Positions 1 through 9,603 of a DNA stretch of 64,000 nt are shown here, piece by piece. The stretch spans positions 1 to 64,000 of the forward strand of contig JALQPE010003140.1 of NCBI GenBank assembly GCA_030407315.1. Reading direction: 5' to 3'. The translations under genes were made by a program, and so were the position numbers. This DNA is from Asparagopsis taxiformis (lineage: Eukaryota; Rhodophyta; Florideophyceae; Bonnemaisoniales; Bonnemaisoniaceae). The first letter of the stretch is position 1, and each line of letters starts with the position of its first letter. The notes below the pieces were generated by a model, which was not told where the DNA came from, did no database searches, and was given only the letters and a program-made list of their open reading frames with translations.

Positions 1-596
1 CGATGTAACCGTCTTCATCGACTTCCACTCCTTCCGGAACAGTGAATGTAATTGTCACTACTTCGCGGACCCCCTTGCTTTCGACTTGGCCCTCGTCTGC
101 ACCCTGTTTGTCTTCCTCGTCCGAAGCGGTATGGACAGATTCTTGGTTGGAGGGAGTCGCACCAGCACGTTGGTTATCTTGGGGGACAATCTCAACGGCA
201 GAATCGGGGGAACGGGCGGAGTCTTCGTCAACCTCATCACCGGAAGCAGTGGCTTGTTGTTGATCGGTGGGTTTATCAACAACGGCCTGCTCTTCTTCCC
301 CGGCGGATTGTTGTACCACAACCGGCTCTTCTTCCTCGAGGCGTGTGCTCCCCGTCGAGCGAAGTCGCTGTGAACGGCGGCGGATGCCATGCGAAGCAGG
401 CTCATGTTCGACATTCCGCTGCTTCTTTGTGAGTGAGTCTCACATTGGCAGCAGAAGGGCGGCGTTTGCGTCGAGCCTTAGTCTTCTTCTTCAATGTCGG
501 ATTGAAAAACTCTTTCAAGTTCGTTTCCAAATCCTGTAAACGCGTGGTTCTCCGTCGCATTCGAACCTCACTGCTCCGGTCGTCCCCTCTATACAT
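1..596 (-). CDS. Partial gene: basic N-terminus followed by acidic low-complexity region, runs off left edge
   Basis: The family is not recognised. On the minus strand an ATG at 594-596 opens a basic segment (RRRTTRLQDLETNLKEFF, then a lysine/arginine cluster) to about 445. The coding pattern continues in a different frame from about 423 to the window edge as RRRSQRLRS, an EEEEP run and a long Glu/Asp/Gln/Ser-rich stretch ending EVDEDGYI at base 2. The two frames join if 19 bases (about 423-441, GTGAGA...AAAG) are skipped, or if one base is lost. Nineteen bases is far below a normal intron, so a frameshift is the simpler reading. Lengths and function are unknown because most of the gene lies outside the window. 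The next gene (807-2348) is on the same strand. Confidence 0.4.
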
Positions 597-806
597 TGCA
601 ATGGCATTGGTGAGATGCCATTGCAACTCCTTCGGCTGCTTAACCGACCCATTGCCATCTCTGTGCTCAGAAATGACTTGCGCATAATACTCTTTGGGCG
701 CCCAAACGCAGCGTACAGAGAATTTGCTATTGCAGTCACGCGACGGACGTATGTATAAAGTCGTTCACGTCAAAGCGTCCATCCGGACGTCCGCCATGAG
801 CAGGGT

Positions 807-2348
807 TCAAGTACTCCGAAAGACCACGCAAGACGAAGACAAGTTTTCTTCCAGCAACTCGCGCACTATCTTGTGGTCCAGGTGCGTTATCCCAATCTCG
901 TTGCGGCGCTCGGAATTGTTCAGCTCACGCAACACGTCGTCGAGAACAGGATGCTTCAGCGTTGCTATAGCCAAACGCGTCCACCGCCGAGCCGTGTTCG
1001 TCGAATTCATCATCCCCATGAACTGCGCCTCGAACAATGTTCGGATGACATCAGACTCACGCAAGTCGCCAGCGTTTTCCACGTTGTTTGCAACAGCAAT
1101 CGTACGGATGAACTGCTGGATGGACGACAAGATTCGAACCAGGGAGCGCTCCGTCAGTTGCGTCCCAGTCGTATGGTTCGACTCTGCACTCTTGTGGATG
1201 ATCTCATGAGGCTGGAGATCACTGTCGTCCTTGCGGCGAAGGTAGTACACATCCAGAGGCTGAGTAACCCAGCGCAAGCGGTTTGCCTCCTGTGGCAGCT
1301 TGGTTCTGTGCATACGGGTGAGGCGCGTGAAGTCATCCGCAATGCTATGCATAGCATTGAGACGATGCAGTCCGTCGATCACGGTCACGTTCGCATTGGC
1401 ATGGAATTTGCCATTCTGGAACAGACGCGTGTCGGCGGACAAATGCGTGTTCTGCGACCTCAGCACCGTCACAGTGATACGCGAAGAGCTCACATACCCC
1501 ACCGCCAACATATTGTTGCGCAGGTCCTCCACGTGGTCTTCTTTGACATCGCGAAGGGTCACGGCCGGTTCCACTAGCTGCCTCACCACCAACACAGTCG
1601 CTCCTTCTCCGACGTAATCCGACGTCACAAACTTGGGCACCATAATTTGCGTCCCCTGCTGCTCACGAATGCTTTCCGCCACCTCCGGTTCGTCGTCCAC
1701 CTCGGTTACGTCCTGCGTAGTAGCTTCGGTGACGTTGGAGCGAGCAGGGTGCTTCGTGCCTCCACTGGAGGCTCTGGCAGAGCGAGCAGGGCGCTTCGTG
1801 CCTCCCGAAACCGGGACGGAGCGTGCTGGATGCTTCGTACCCCCCGAACCAGTGATTTCGCCTGCTGGACCGGTACTGGGCATCCGTCCCGAGCTGGCCT
1901 GGTTCGTCGCTGCGTTGAAGTTTGACGCTGCAGCAGGGGTACGAATGTCGCTAGAGCCATCCTCCGCAGCGGGGCGCATCATCCGAGTATCCCAAGGGTA
2001 AAACGCCGCGGCGTATGCTCCACCCATCGTCTCCGGCGGTCCCTCGGCGCCATCAAACATGTACGGGAACGGGAGGTCCTTGAACTTGTCCTTAGTCGCA
2101 ATGTTGCGCACGACGATATAGTCGGCCTCGTCGGTTTCCGGCAGCTTGTGGTTGTGCAGCGTGCGCGGAAGGCCAACATCGCCACCAGCAGTGCTCACCG
2201 AAGCCGTCCCAATATGCACAGCCGCACCGTCCACGTCCGCAAACAAGTCGACATCGACGCCGCGCTTGAGTCCGCGCGACTCCGCTGACGCGCTCACTTG
2301 ATCGCCGCAAACCGTTGAAAACAAACTGCTGAAATGCGTATCCGCCAT
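807..2348 (-). CDS. ParB/sulfiredoxin-type N-terminal-domain protein (513 aa)
   Basis: The start is the ATG at 2346-2348 (MADTHFSS, preceded by CAACC); the frame is open further upstream but without ATG. Residues about 1-170 are low-complexity and hold three copies of a GGTK(H/R)PARS motif (DNA about 1735-1860). Residues about 260-340 look like the ParB_N fold: VTLRDVKEDHVEDL, a variable strand, then VIDGLHRLNAMHSI (about residue 325; DNA 1360-1385), which corresponds to the ParB box II D-G-x-H-R. The helical C-terminal part contains HKSAESN and LTERSLVRIL, matching KASNAND and QKRMTFIEYL after the ParB box in the fused protein at 20372-23881. So this gene plus the next one appear to be the split form of that protein. 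The role (DNA binding, NTP-dependent clamp or nuclease) is inferred from the family only. Confidence 0.65.
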   Translation of the reverse strand: MADTHFSSLFSTVCGDQVSASAESRGLKRGVDVDLFADVDGAAVHIGTASVSTAGGDVGLPRTLHNHKLPETDEADYIVVRNIATKDKFKDLPFPYMFDGAEGPPETMGGAYAAAFYPWDTRMMRPAAEDGSSDIRTPAAASNFNAATNQASSGRMPSTGPAGEITGSGGTKHPARSVPVSGGTKRPARSARASSGGTKHPARSNVTEATTQDVTEVDDEPEVAESIREQQGTQIMVPKFVTSDYVGEGATVLVVRQLVEPAVTLRDVKEDHVEDLRNNMLAVGYVSSSRITVTVLRSQNTHLSADTRLFQNGKFHANANVTVIDGLHRLNAMHSIADDFTRLTRMHRTKLPQEANRLRWVTQPLDVYYLRRKDDSDLQPHEIIHKSAESNHTTGTQLTERSLVRILSSIQQFIRTIAVANNVENAGDLRESDVIRTLFEAQFMGMMNSTNTARRWTRLAIATLKHPVLDDVLRELNNSERRNEIGITHLDHKIVRELLEENLSSSCVVFRST

Positions 2349-2693
2349 GGTTGTTGAGTTGGAAAGGAAAAGAGATGGTTGACGTTGACGTATTCGAGTG
2401 ATGTGGATGGTATGTTTCACGTTAAGTTGAAGAATGGTCGTGAACGCCAATCGCTGGAAATAATAACACAATACAACCGAAATTTGTTAGGTACACACCT
2501 ATCGTGACCGCTGGAATGCAAGACAGGCAATCGAGATGTGAGTGTCCGTTCAGAACGGGCCCGAGTCGGGCTCTCGAAACCTGACGAGGTGGCGTGAAGC
2601 AGGCAGTGTCCTTGATGTGTAATGTGTTAAAATTACAGCTGTCAAGCTAGGCGGCTTTTGGGGCGGCTGCGAGCACCCCTTTATCCGGGGAAC
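2349..2693. other. Intergenic, upstream of the ParB-like gene
   Basis: No gene or clear motif is visible. It must contain the 5' leader of the minus-strand ParB-like gene; no unambiguous TATA box was found. Confidence 0.4.
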
Positions 2694-3830
2694 ACCCTGA
2701 TTTGAGTTAAAATTTGGGCTATTCTCAAAAACATGCACATGTGAACATGTTTTTGAGATGGGGGTGTGCCGTACGGCACAATCGACCCGCCCAAATCGTT
2801 GATTTTTTGCAAGATTTTTTGTGCCCGAAATTTTAGAATTTCTGGGCTGGCCAGCAGTGCATCTGAGATGGACATCCACCGGACGTCCATTTCAGGTTGG
2901 TCGTGTGCTGCCTACATCCACGCATTGCAGCAACTAAGCAGGCGGGTTCACTACTAATATAAAGTGCACGGAATATGAGTAACGTGATGGGTGAGTAGTG
3001 TTTCTGTTGAGGGAGTAAGGCGGGACCATGATGAAACACGGAAGAAGATTTCTCCCTAGCATAACTTAGGCTTGAAGCCTGCAATCGGCCCATCTTCCGG
3101 CGCCATTTAGCCTCACAGTTAGTGCTTACAGAAGCCAGTGATGACCCCGCTCGGGGCGGCGGCCGGTTCCTGGGGCCGTTGTGGCCAAATTAGACACCCT
3201 GATTTGAATTAAAATTTGGGCTATTCTCAAAAACATGCACATGTGAACATGTTTTTGAAATGGGGGTGTGCCGTACGGCACAAACGACCCGCTGAAATCG
3301 TTGATTTTTTACAATTTTTTGTGCCCGAAATTTTAGAATTTCCGGGCTGGCCAGCAGTGCAATCGAGCTGGACATCCACCGGACGTGCATTTCAGGTTGG
3401 TCGTGAGAGAGTGGGGTGGGACCATGATGGAACAAGGACCAAGACCTGTCCCTGGCGTATTGAGCCTGAAATTGACCCTTTGTCAGACGCCATTTAGCCT
3501 TACAGTTAGTGCTTACAGAAGCCAGTGACAACCCCACTCGGGGCGGCGGTCGGTTCCTGGGGCCGTTGTGGCCAAATTAGACACCCTGATTTGAATTAAA
3601 ATTTGGGCTATTCTCAAAAACATGCACATGTGAACATGTTTTTGAGATGGGGGTGTGCCGTACGGCACAATCGACCCGCTGAAATCGATGTTTTTTGCAA
3701 TATTTTTTCTGCCCTGAATTGTAGAATTTCTGGGCTGGACAGCAATGCAACTGAGCTGGACATCCACCGGGCGTCCATTTCAACTTGGTCTTGTATTTTG
3801 CATCTGCACGCATAACAGCAACCAAGCAGT
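2694..3830 (+). repeat. Repeat A array, three forward units
   Basis: Units begin at about 2694 (502 bp), 3196 (390 bp) and 3586 (truncated). Each starts CCTGATTTGA(A/G)TT and contains in order: a hairpin with CTCAAAAACATG and CATGTTTTTGAG arms around a 10-base loop, the perfect palindrome TGCCGTACGGCA (2767-2778 in unit 1), a block reading GAATTTCTGGGCTGGCCAGC, a block with ACATCCACCGGACGTCCATT, and a GC-rich end (CTTACAGAAGCCAGTGA, GGTTCCTGGGGCCGTTGTGG). Unit 1 has about 110 extra bases. The same repeat occurs reversed at 7505-7735 and 8820-9390 and forward at 35330-36930. Short open frames here are repeat-derived. Confidence 0.85.
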
Positions 3831-4010
3831 CAGGTTCACTGCTCGGACGAAGTGCACCTAGAGTGTGAACGATTGGTTTTTGACAGGCGAGTACTGCCGA
3901 ATAGGTTTCACCCTGGACTAATGGTGGCTGGACATTCTGCATTATATGATATACTTCAACTCTGGAACGTAGCTTTATTTGTAGTCGAAATGAAAACATC
4001 TTTCGTGACC

Positions 4011-7000
4011 CTAATTCCATGCTCTAAACGCTGTCCCATAATGAACGTAGAGCTCCTGCCCCGGACGGATATCGCGGATTGCACGTACTACAATGATCTT
4101 CGGATTTTCTAGGTCCTTCGCCTTGAGCTTCTTCCCCGTCGAACCGCTGCTGTAGTTCTCGACAAACTCGACGTTGGCCATCCGCCTGGTGTCTTCCGCC
4201 GGAGTGTCCTCACCTCGCAAATACCGCGGGTCGTTGATGAACTGCGCCGAACAGAACGGAGCCGGAACAATCCAAATTGGATGCTCGATGTTTTCGTCGT
4301 CCTCCGCTGTTGCATACAGCTTGATAGCATACATCAAGAATGTTTCCTTCGTTATCGCCATGTGACCCTCTCCGTACGCGAACCTCATCGACTCCTTGCT
4401 CATATCAGAGTACACAACAGTTCCGTAGTATGCACATACTTCGTCACCAACATTAAATGTCTGTTCAGCGAAGAGCCCTCTTCCTGCATTTGGATGCTTA
4501 ATCAGCGATGGTCGAACGCTCAATTTTTTCGCAACACAATCGTGTGCCCGCATCACGCGAGGGTTTTCAGTTTGCAACCAGCGGCGCAGGGAAGGTGGCC
4601 AATAATGTACCGGTTTCTCCATGTGCTCGCGCGACGCAATCGACTCTGGGCACAGCTGCCAGAGGTACTGCCGAATATATTTCGGGAACCTCTGGTACAG
4701 GGGAAGGCCAGGTGGGGGTTCGATGATCCTGCGTTCCCTCTGCGTACGCATCGTGACAGAGGGGGACGCCAAGAACTTCTCAGCACTCTGTTTCGCTTCT
4801 GTCGTGACCCTCATGTCAGTGTTGTTTGAAAGAATTACACGTGACATGACTGCACACAGCTTTGGAAGCGATCGTACCACACACAATTTGTCCATGTCAC
4901 TGCCGACGAAAACACGGTGCTCAGGCAAGCTCATAGCTGCTTTTCCCGTTGCGAAAGTGCCAGAGAATGGATCGACAACAATATCACCAGGCTGTGAATG
5001 CTGGCTGATCAACTCCATCATGAGAGCGACGCTCTTCTGCTCTGCACGAACTCTGACCGTAGCACCGGTTGTGCTCCTTGTTCGCCACACCATCTCATTC
5101 GAATCGATGGCGGGCATATTGATGGTGACGTTGCACCACGCCGGGTACGTGCCGTCCATGTATCCGTGGTTCCTATAGGCCACCATCTCGCTTCCGGTCT
5201 TGAACGGAACACCTCGCTTCCAGAAGTGGATAGCGACCTCTGCCATGTTCATGCGTTGGTACCTCTTCCGCCCCGGCATTTGATAGAGGTGCCCAGGTAG
5301 TCGGACAAACAACAGAGGTACCTCGTCAACGAAGAAAACTGAATTCCGAACGACGTCCTCCTCCTCCTCGTCCTCCTCCTCATCCGCACTTTCTTCGCCA
5401 CTGTGCTGCGATGCTTCGGAGTCCGAATTCATGGACGTAACCTCTTCTTCATCCGACCCGTCATCACTGGCAGCAGTATCGGTTGGGCCTTCTGACTGCG
5501 GTCCTTTGTACGTTTCCAAGTAATGGAACCATTCGTAGAACTGCAAAACCGAGCAGAACACGATGCCGTGGCCACCGGGGCGCAACAGCTCGTCAAACAC
5601 TTCGATGCTAGCCTGCATATCTTCTGCAGTTAGCCTGTCGTACGAAGAGTTGGAATCGTTCCTCTTACGACGAACATTGTAGGGCGGATCAGTCAGAATG
5701 AGCTGAACGTTGCCCGTGATGGGCACGTGTTCTCGGCTCTCGTCGGCACTGACCAAATCTTCGAAAGGGACGTCGTACACCCGGCAATACTGACTCATTT
5801 TCGAAAGAAAGTCCTTTGCGAGAGCCTGCCCTTCACTTTCCTGCTCTTCTGTCGCATGGGGTGACGGTGACGGGGGAGACGGCCCTTGGGCAGTAAGACT
5901 GGTCCTCCCAGGTCCAAGTTGAAGCCTGGTTGTGTGTCTTGTCGACGGAACCAAACCTCTCCCTCCTGTGTTGCGACGAGTGGGAGTGTCATCAACCGGC
6001 TTGGGGACCTTTTCTGCGTCCGCGGCTTGTGGTGCCGGGCGGAGGACAGCCATAACGTCTTCGTCGAGGGTGTCAAAATACGCTGGCAGCTTGTCCGGAT
6101 TTCCGCTTGAGAAGTATATTTCCAGTGCCCCCCAGCGGTCGGACTCCGGCCAGGTGTACAGGTCCGGGTTGACGATAAGAAACTGCAACCGGTCGAAGAA
6201 CTTCCTCACAAGGTCCCTAAATGCACTGTGCTGCGCACTGGTTCTTGTCTCTACTTTTCCACCATATCCATCAGGATGAGATAGGGGAGCTTTGTTGTGG
6301 TAGAGATCTAGCTTCTGCTCCATCGGTGCGAATAGACCTTCATCGAGCACGTCAAACCAATGCTCACTGCTGTCGAAAATGATGTACGGCGCCATCAACT
6401 CTTCGAAGCTGGAAAACTTTGCGGCGTAGGCCACATCGGTCCAAGCATGGTATAAAACTTGAACCACGTAACAAGCTCGATTAGTGCTTTTCCGATGGGC
6501 TGGGACGCGTGCGGCTTCGTTCCCCTCTTCGGCCGCATCTCCTATTCGGCGACGCGGCAGGTTCTTGTTGTGATTTCGGATGATAGACAACGCTTGGAAA
6601 TACATCAATACCTCGAACGTTTCCGGTGGAGCAAGAACGAAGGCGCTTGGTTCCCCGCGCTGCGGCGCCTGTAGTGGCGAAGGAAGCATGTTACATCCAA
6701 TAAGGAAGGTCTGCGGCACGATCCCAGAAAGGATGCAGTGCTCAACCCATTGCCCGATACGCTCATCCTGTCTTGAAAACTCGGCAATGGGTAATGCCAG
6801 ACGAACAATCTGCTTGGCTCGCTCAACGTTCATCTCTGCCATGACGATTTCGGCAACATCCGCCTCGACTCCAGCATTCTTCGAACGACCGCTGAAGGAC
6901 ATGCTGAGTCGACCTTGCAGCGCCACAAATTGTTCTTCCGTGCCCTGCGCAACCCAAGCGCCAAGGTCCGCGTATGTGAAACCTCCCGGCTTGTCCGTCA

Positions 7001-7208
7001 AGTCTGCGAAACTTGAGTGGGCGAATAAATCCAGCAAGAGGCGGAGGAAGTCTTTGCCAGCGAGAGTAGTTTCGCGGGCGGCGCGACCTACGTTTCGACG
7101 TGTACCCATGTCACTAGAATCCTCCCAAGGGCTAGCGGGTTCGCGCAGAATTGGCACGGTTGCGTCGTCAACGATCGGATTGCTGTTGCGCCTGCGCTTA
7201 TTCGTCAT
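4011..7208 (-). CDS. Amino-DNA-methyltransferase fused to a SET domain (1065 aa)
   Basis: The start is the first ATG (7206-7208, MTNKRRRNS). Residues 1-430 form a helical region that matches, in order, the middle of the 20372-23881 protein (for example PYIIFDSSEHW versus PYMVFDSEKFQ). A beta-class N6/N4 methyltransferase follows: motif IV LTDPPYNVRRK at about residue 506 (DNA 5681-5692), RPGGHG, a long acidic insert (about 565-625), HFWKRG, RAEQK, then motif I PGDIVVDPFSGTFAT at about 745. DPPY is more typical of adenine-N6 than cytosine-N4 enzymes, but does not prove it. The C-terminus is a SET domain: AGRGLFAEQ (about 910), YYGTV, FINDPRY, ANVEF and QELYVHYGT (about 1050). No Cys-rich pre- or post-SET is visible. 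The gene is uninterrupted and looks functional. It lies between inverted arrays of repeat A. Confidence 0.85.
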   Translation of the reverse strand: MTNKRRRNSNPIVDDATVPILREPASPWEDSSDMGTRRNVGRAARETTLAGKDFLRLLLDLFAHSSFADLTDKPGGFTYADLGAWVAQGTEEQFVALQGRLSMSFSGRSKNAGVEADVAEIVMAEMNVERAKQIVRLALPIAEFSRQDERIGQWVEHCILSGIVPQTFLIGCNMLPSPLQAPQRGEPSAFVLAPPETFEVLMYFQALSIIRNHNKNLPRRRIGDAAEEGNEAARVPAHRKSTNRACYVVQVLYHAWTDVAYAAKFSSFEELMAPYIIFDSSEHWFDVLDEGLFAPMEQKLDLYHNKAPLSHPDGYGGKVETRTSAQHSAFRDLVRKFFDRLQFLIVNPDLYTWPESDRWGALEIYFSSGNPDKLPAYFDTLDEDVMAVLRPAPQAADAEKVPKPVDDTPTRRNTGGRGLVPSTRHTTRLQLGPGRTSLTAQGPSPPSPSPHATEEQESEGQALAKDFLSKMSQYCRVYDVPFEDLVSADESREHVPITGNVQLILTDPPYNVRRKRNDSNSSYDRLTAEDMQASIEVFDELLRPGGHGIVFCSVLQFYEWFHYLETYKGPQSEGPTDTAASDDGSDEEEVTSMNSDSEASQHSGEESADEEEDEEEEDVVRNSVFFVDEVPLLFVRLPGHLYQMPGRKRYQRMNMAEVAIHFWKRGVPFKTGSEMVAYRNHGYMDGTYPAWCNVTINMPAIDSNEMVWRTRSTTGATVRVRAEQKSVALMMELISQHSQPGDIVVDPFSGTFATGKAAMSLPEHRVFVGSDMDKLCVVRSLPKLCAVMSRVILSNNTDMRVTTEAKQSAEKFLASPSVTMRTQRERRIIEPPPGLPLYQRFPKYIRQYLWQLCPESIASREHMEKPVHYWPPSLRRWLQTENPRVMRAHDCVAKKLSVRPSLIKHPNAGRGLFAEQTFNVGDEVCAYYGTVVYSDMSKESMRFAYGEGHMAITKETFLMYAIKLYATAEDDENIEHPIWIVPAPFCSAQFINDPRYLRGEDTPAEDTRRMANVEFVENYSSGSTGKKLKAKDLENPKIIVVRAIRDIRPGQELYVHYGTAFRAWN

Positions 7209-7504
7209 AATGGAATGAGTGGAAAATTCGGTACAGGATGGCGACCGCTCGGCGAGACAGTCAAATTTGACGACGTATCTCGTGACGTTTGCACTCTTTC
7301 GTGAGGAACACTGGTTGATATCGAACGGAACAGAGTATACGGGTACACAGCACTGGAAAGGTCTTGAAACCCGTAACCGGTGTAGGTAATAAGTTGTGAC
7401 GGATACGTGGTAGAGAAAAAATTTTAAAAAGATTGTGATTCCCTGCCTTTGAGTGTTGTACTGCAAGGCCGCCAGTCACATAGGTTGACACAGGTGCCTC
7501 ACGC
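7209..7504. other. 5' flank of the methyltransferase-SET gene
   Basis: No gene is visible. The open frame of the gene continues upstream to about 7466 but without ATG, so the ATG at 7208 is preferred. Confidence 0.4.
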
Positions 7505-7735
7505 TTACCAGGTGAGCGACATCCGGACGGCCACTGGACGTGGGGATGTCCGACTCAGATGCATTGCTGGCCAGCCCAGAAATTCTACAATTTCGGGCAG
7601 AAAAAATATTGCAAAAAACATCGATTTCGGCGGTCGATTGTGCCGTACGGCACACCCCCATCTCAAAAACATGTTCACATGTGCATGTTTTTGAGAATAG
7701 CCCAAATTTTAATTCAAAGCAGGATGCAGATATTC
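7505..7735 (-). repeat. Repeat A copy, reverse orientation
   Basis: Single partial unit on the minus strand. It keeps the CTGGCCAGCCCAGAAATT block, the TGCCGTACGGCA palindrome and the CATGTTTTTGAG hairpin, and ends at about 7722 with TTTTAATTCAAA. It is inverted relative to the array at 2694-3830. Confidence 0.85.
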
Positions 7736-7987
7736 GTCTTCTACCATTGTCAGAACACATTCGTATAACCACATTTGGAGAACCTGAGCCCAGAGCTATC
7801 GGTTTTGGCGGGAGCTAAGCCATATCTCATATAATCAGTAACTACTTCCCGCCAGCTGAGTGGTGGAACCCCTGCTATTTCTACCAACGAGACATACGGG
7901 GTGTCAACTCGGCAATCGTATATGATTTGGGTGCTAAATTTATTCAAGAGACGAATGGGCTTCGAAAAGGAGCCCAACTACGTCTAC

Positions 7988-8360
7988 TTGTGATCCATGG
8001 GTATAGGACTATTCTATTCTTCTCCAGGCTTCCACCGTAGCCGCCTCCTCCGCCTCCGTTAATGGAAAGAATATCCGAACCGCACCTCAACATGTTCTTC
8101 ATGTGATCCATGGGTACTGACATCTCACATGCTCTCCAGGCTTCCACCGTAGCCGCCTCCTCCGCCTCCGTTAATGGCAACAATATCCAAACTGGACCTC
8201 TACATGTTTTTCTTGTGATCCATGGGTACTGACATCTCACATGTTCTCCAGGCTTCCTCCAAAGCCGCCACCTCCACCTCCGTTAATGGAAAGAATACCC
8301 GAACCGCAGGCTTCCTCCATAGCCGCCTCCACCTCCGTTAATGGCAAAAACATCTCACCG
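7988..8360. repeat. Tandem repeat, ~112-bp unit, about 3.5 copies
   Basis: Units begin with TGATCCATGGGTA at about 7990, 8103 and 8215, with a truncated unit from about 8306. Each contains GGCTTCCACCGTAGCCGCC and CTCCGTTAATGG. Read on the minus strand each unit encodes a glycine-rich stretch (INGGGGGGYGGSLE type) but units are not in one common frame, so a protein is not supported. It may derive from a Gly-Tyr-rich gene segment. Confidence 0.75.
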
Positions 8361-8819
8361 GGCTGAAAACGGACGGACGACATTGGGTTCGTTCCGCTGC
8401 GTAGACGTTTAGAATCTTGTTAGAAAAAAGTAAACGAAAGAGAATGACATCTCATCTCTGTCGCAATATGTTCCATTTTCAAGTTCTCGGGTTCCACACC
8501 CATCAAGGCCTGGATCGAACCCTCTTCGATGGATAGGACAAATAGTGGAAGGCTTTTAAGCCTGTGACCAAGCGGCTATTGATTGGTTGGAGGAAGGAAA
8601 TTACAGAGGAAATTTAGCTGAGTACGGTGCTCGCGATAGCTGTTAGGTTAAAGTCAAATATGTGTTTCGATTATTTTTCGTACGAAAATGTCTTGCAAAA
8701 GACGATGCTTTGTCGTTCTCCTGGAGGGAGTCCGTTGCATTGCACTCAATTCGAGAGCATCGTCATGAAGGAGAGGATTCTTTCTGCTTGTTAGAATCGG
8801 TTTAGAGCACATAGCTAAT
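8361..8819. other. Intergenic, with a tRNA-like A/B-box pair on the minus strand
   Basis: No protein gene. At 8512-8522 the minus strand reads GGGTTCGATCC, a good polymerase III B-box, and at 8561-8578 it reads TAGCCGCTTGGTCACAGG, a weak A-box; spacing is about that of a long-variable-arm tRNA. A convincing cloverleaf could not be drawn, so a tRNA relic or tRNA-derived SINE head is only a possibility. Confidence 0.2.
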
Positions 8820-9390
8820 GCATTACTGGCCAGCCCAGAAATTGTAGAATTTCGGGCAGCAAAAATATTGTAAAAAACCTTGATTTGGGCGGCCGATTGT
8901 GCCGTACGGCACACCCCCATTTCAAAAACATGTTCACATGTGCATGTTTTTGAGAATAGCCCAAATTTTAATTCAAATCAGGGTGTCTAATTTGGCCACA
9001 ACGGCCCCAGGAACCGACCGCCGCCCCGAGCGGGGTCATCACTGGCTTCTGTAAGCACCAACTGTAAGGCTAAATGGCGTCTGACGAAGGGTCAATTTCA
9101 GGCTCAATACGCCAGGGACAGGTCTTGGTCCTTGTTCCATCATGGTCCCGCCCCGCTCTCTCACGACCAACCTGAAATGGACGTCCGGTGGATGTCCAGC
9201 TCGATTGCATTGCTGGCCAGCCCAGAAATTCTAAAATTTCGGGCACAAAAAAATATTGCAAAAAACATCGATTTGGGCGGTCGATTGTGCCGTACGGCAC
9301 ACCCCCATCTCAAAAACATGTTCACATGTGCATGTTTTTGAGAATAGCCCAAATTTTAATTCAAATCAGGACGTCTTCCGGACATAGGGG
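8820..9390 (-). repeat. Repeat A array, reverse orientation, about 1.5 units
   Basis: Units end at about 8985 and 9371 (386 bp apart). They include the reversed GGCCACAACGGCCCCAGG block (about 8992-9012), TCACTGGCTTCTGTAAG, GACGTCCGGTGGATGTCC, the TGCCGTACGGCA palindrome and the hairpin. They could be the left boundary of the element that holds the genes at 9604-15005, with forward copies at 35330-36930 on the other side. Confidence 0.85.
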
Positions 9391-9603
9391 TGCTCGCGGC
9401 CTAGCTCGACAGCTGTAATTGTACCTCATTAAATACTGTTGATGACTGCCTACCGTATACAATCTGGGCTGTTGGCGTATTATCCGGTACTTGACCTGAC
9501 CTGAACGTTCATCGCAGACCGTTGTGGTTACCGACACTATACAGCAATCTTTTTTGTATCTCGTGCAACTCAATCGTTCCATCGCTTCCGGGAAAGCTTC
9601 ATT

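Noticed and set aside
807..2348. Bacterial parABS plasmid partition locus
   Set aside because: No ParA ATPase gene and the surroundings are eukaryotic; only the ParB_N-type domain is shared.
2550..3820. Open frames of 60-150 codons with HMCMFLRIAQI and similar phrases
   Set aside because: The same peptides recur at every repeat A copy; they are translations of the hairpin and palindrome, not genes.
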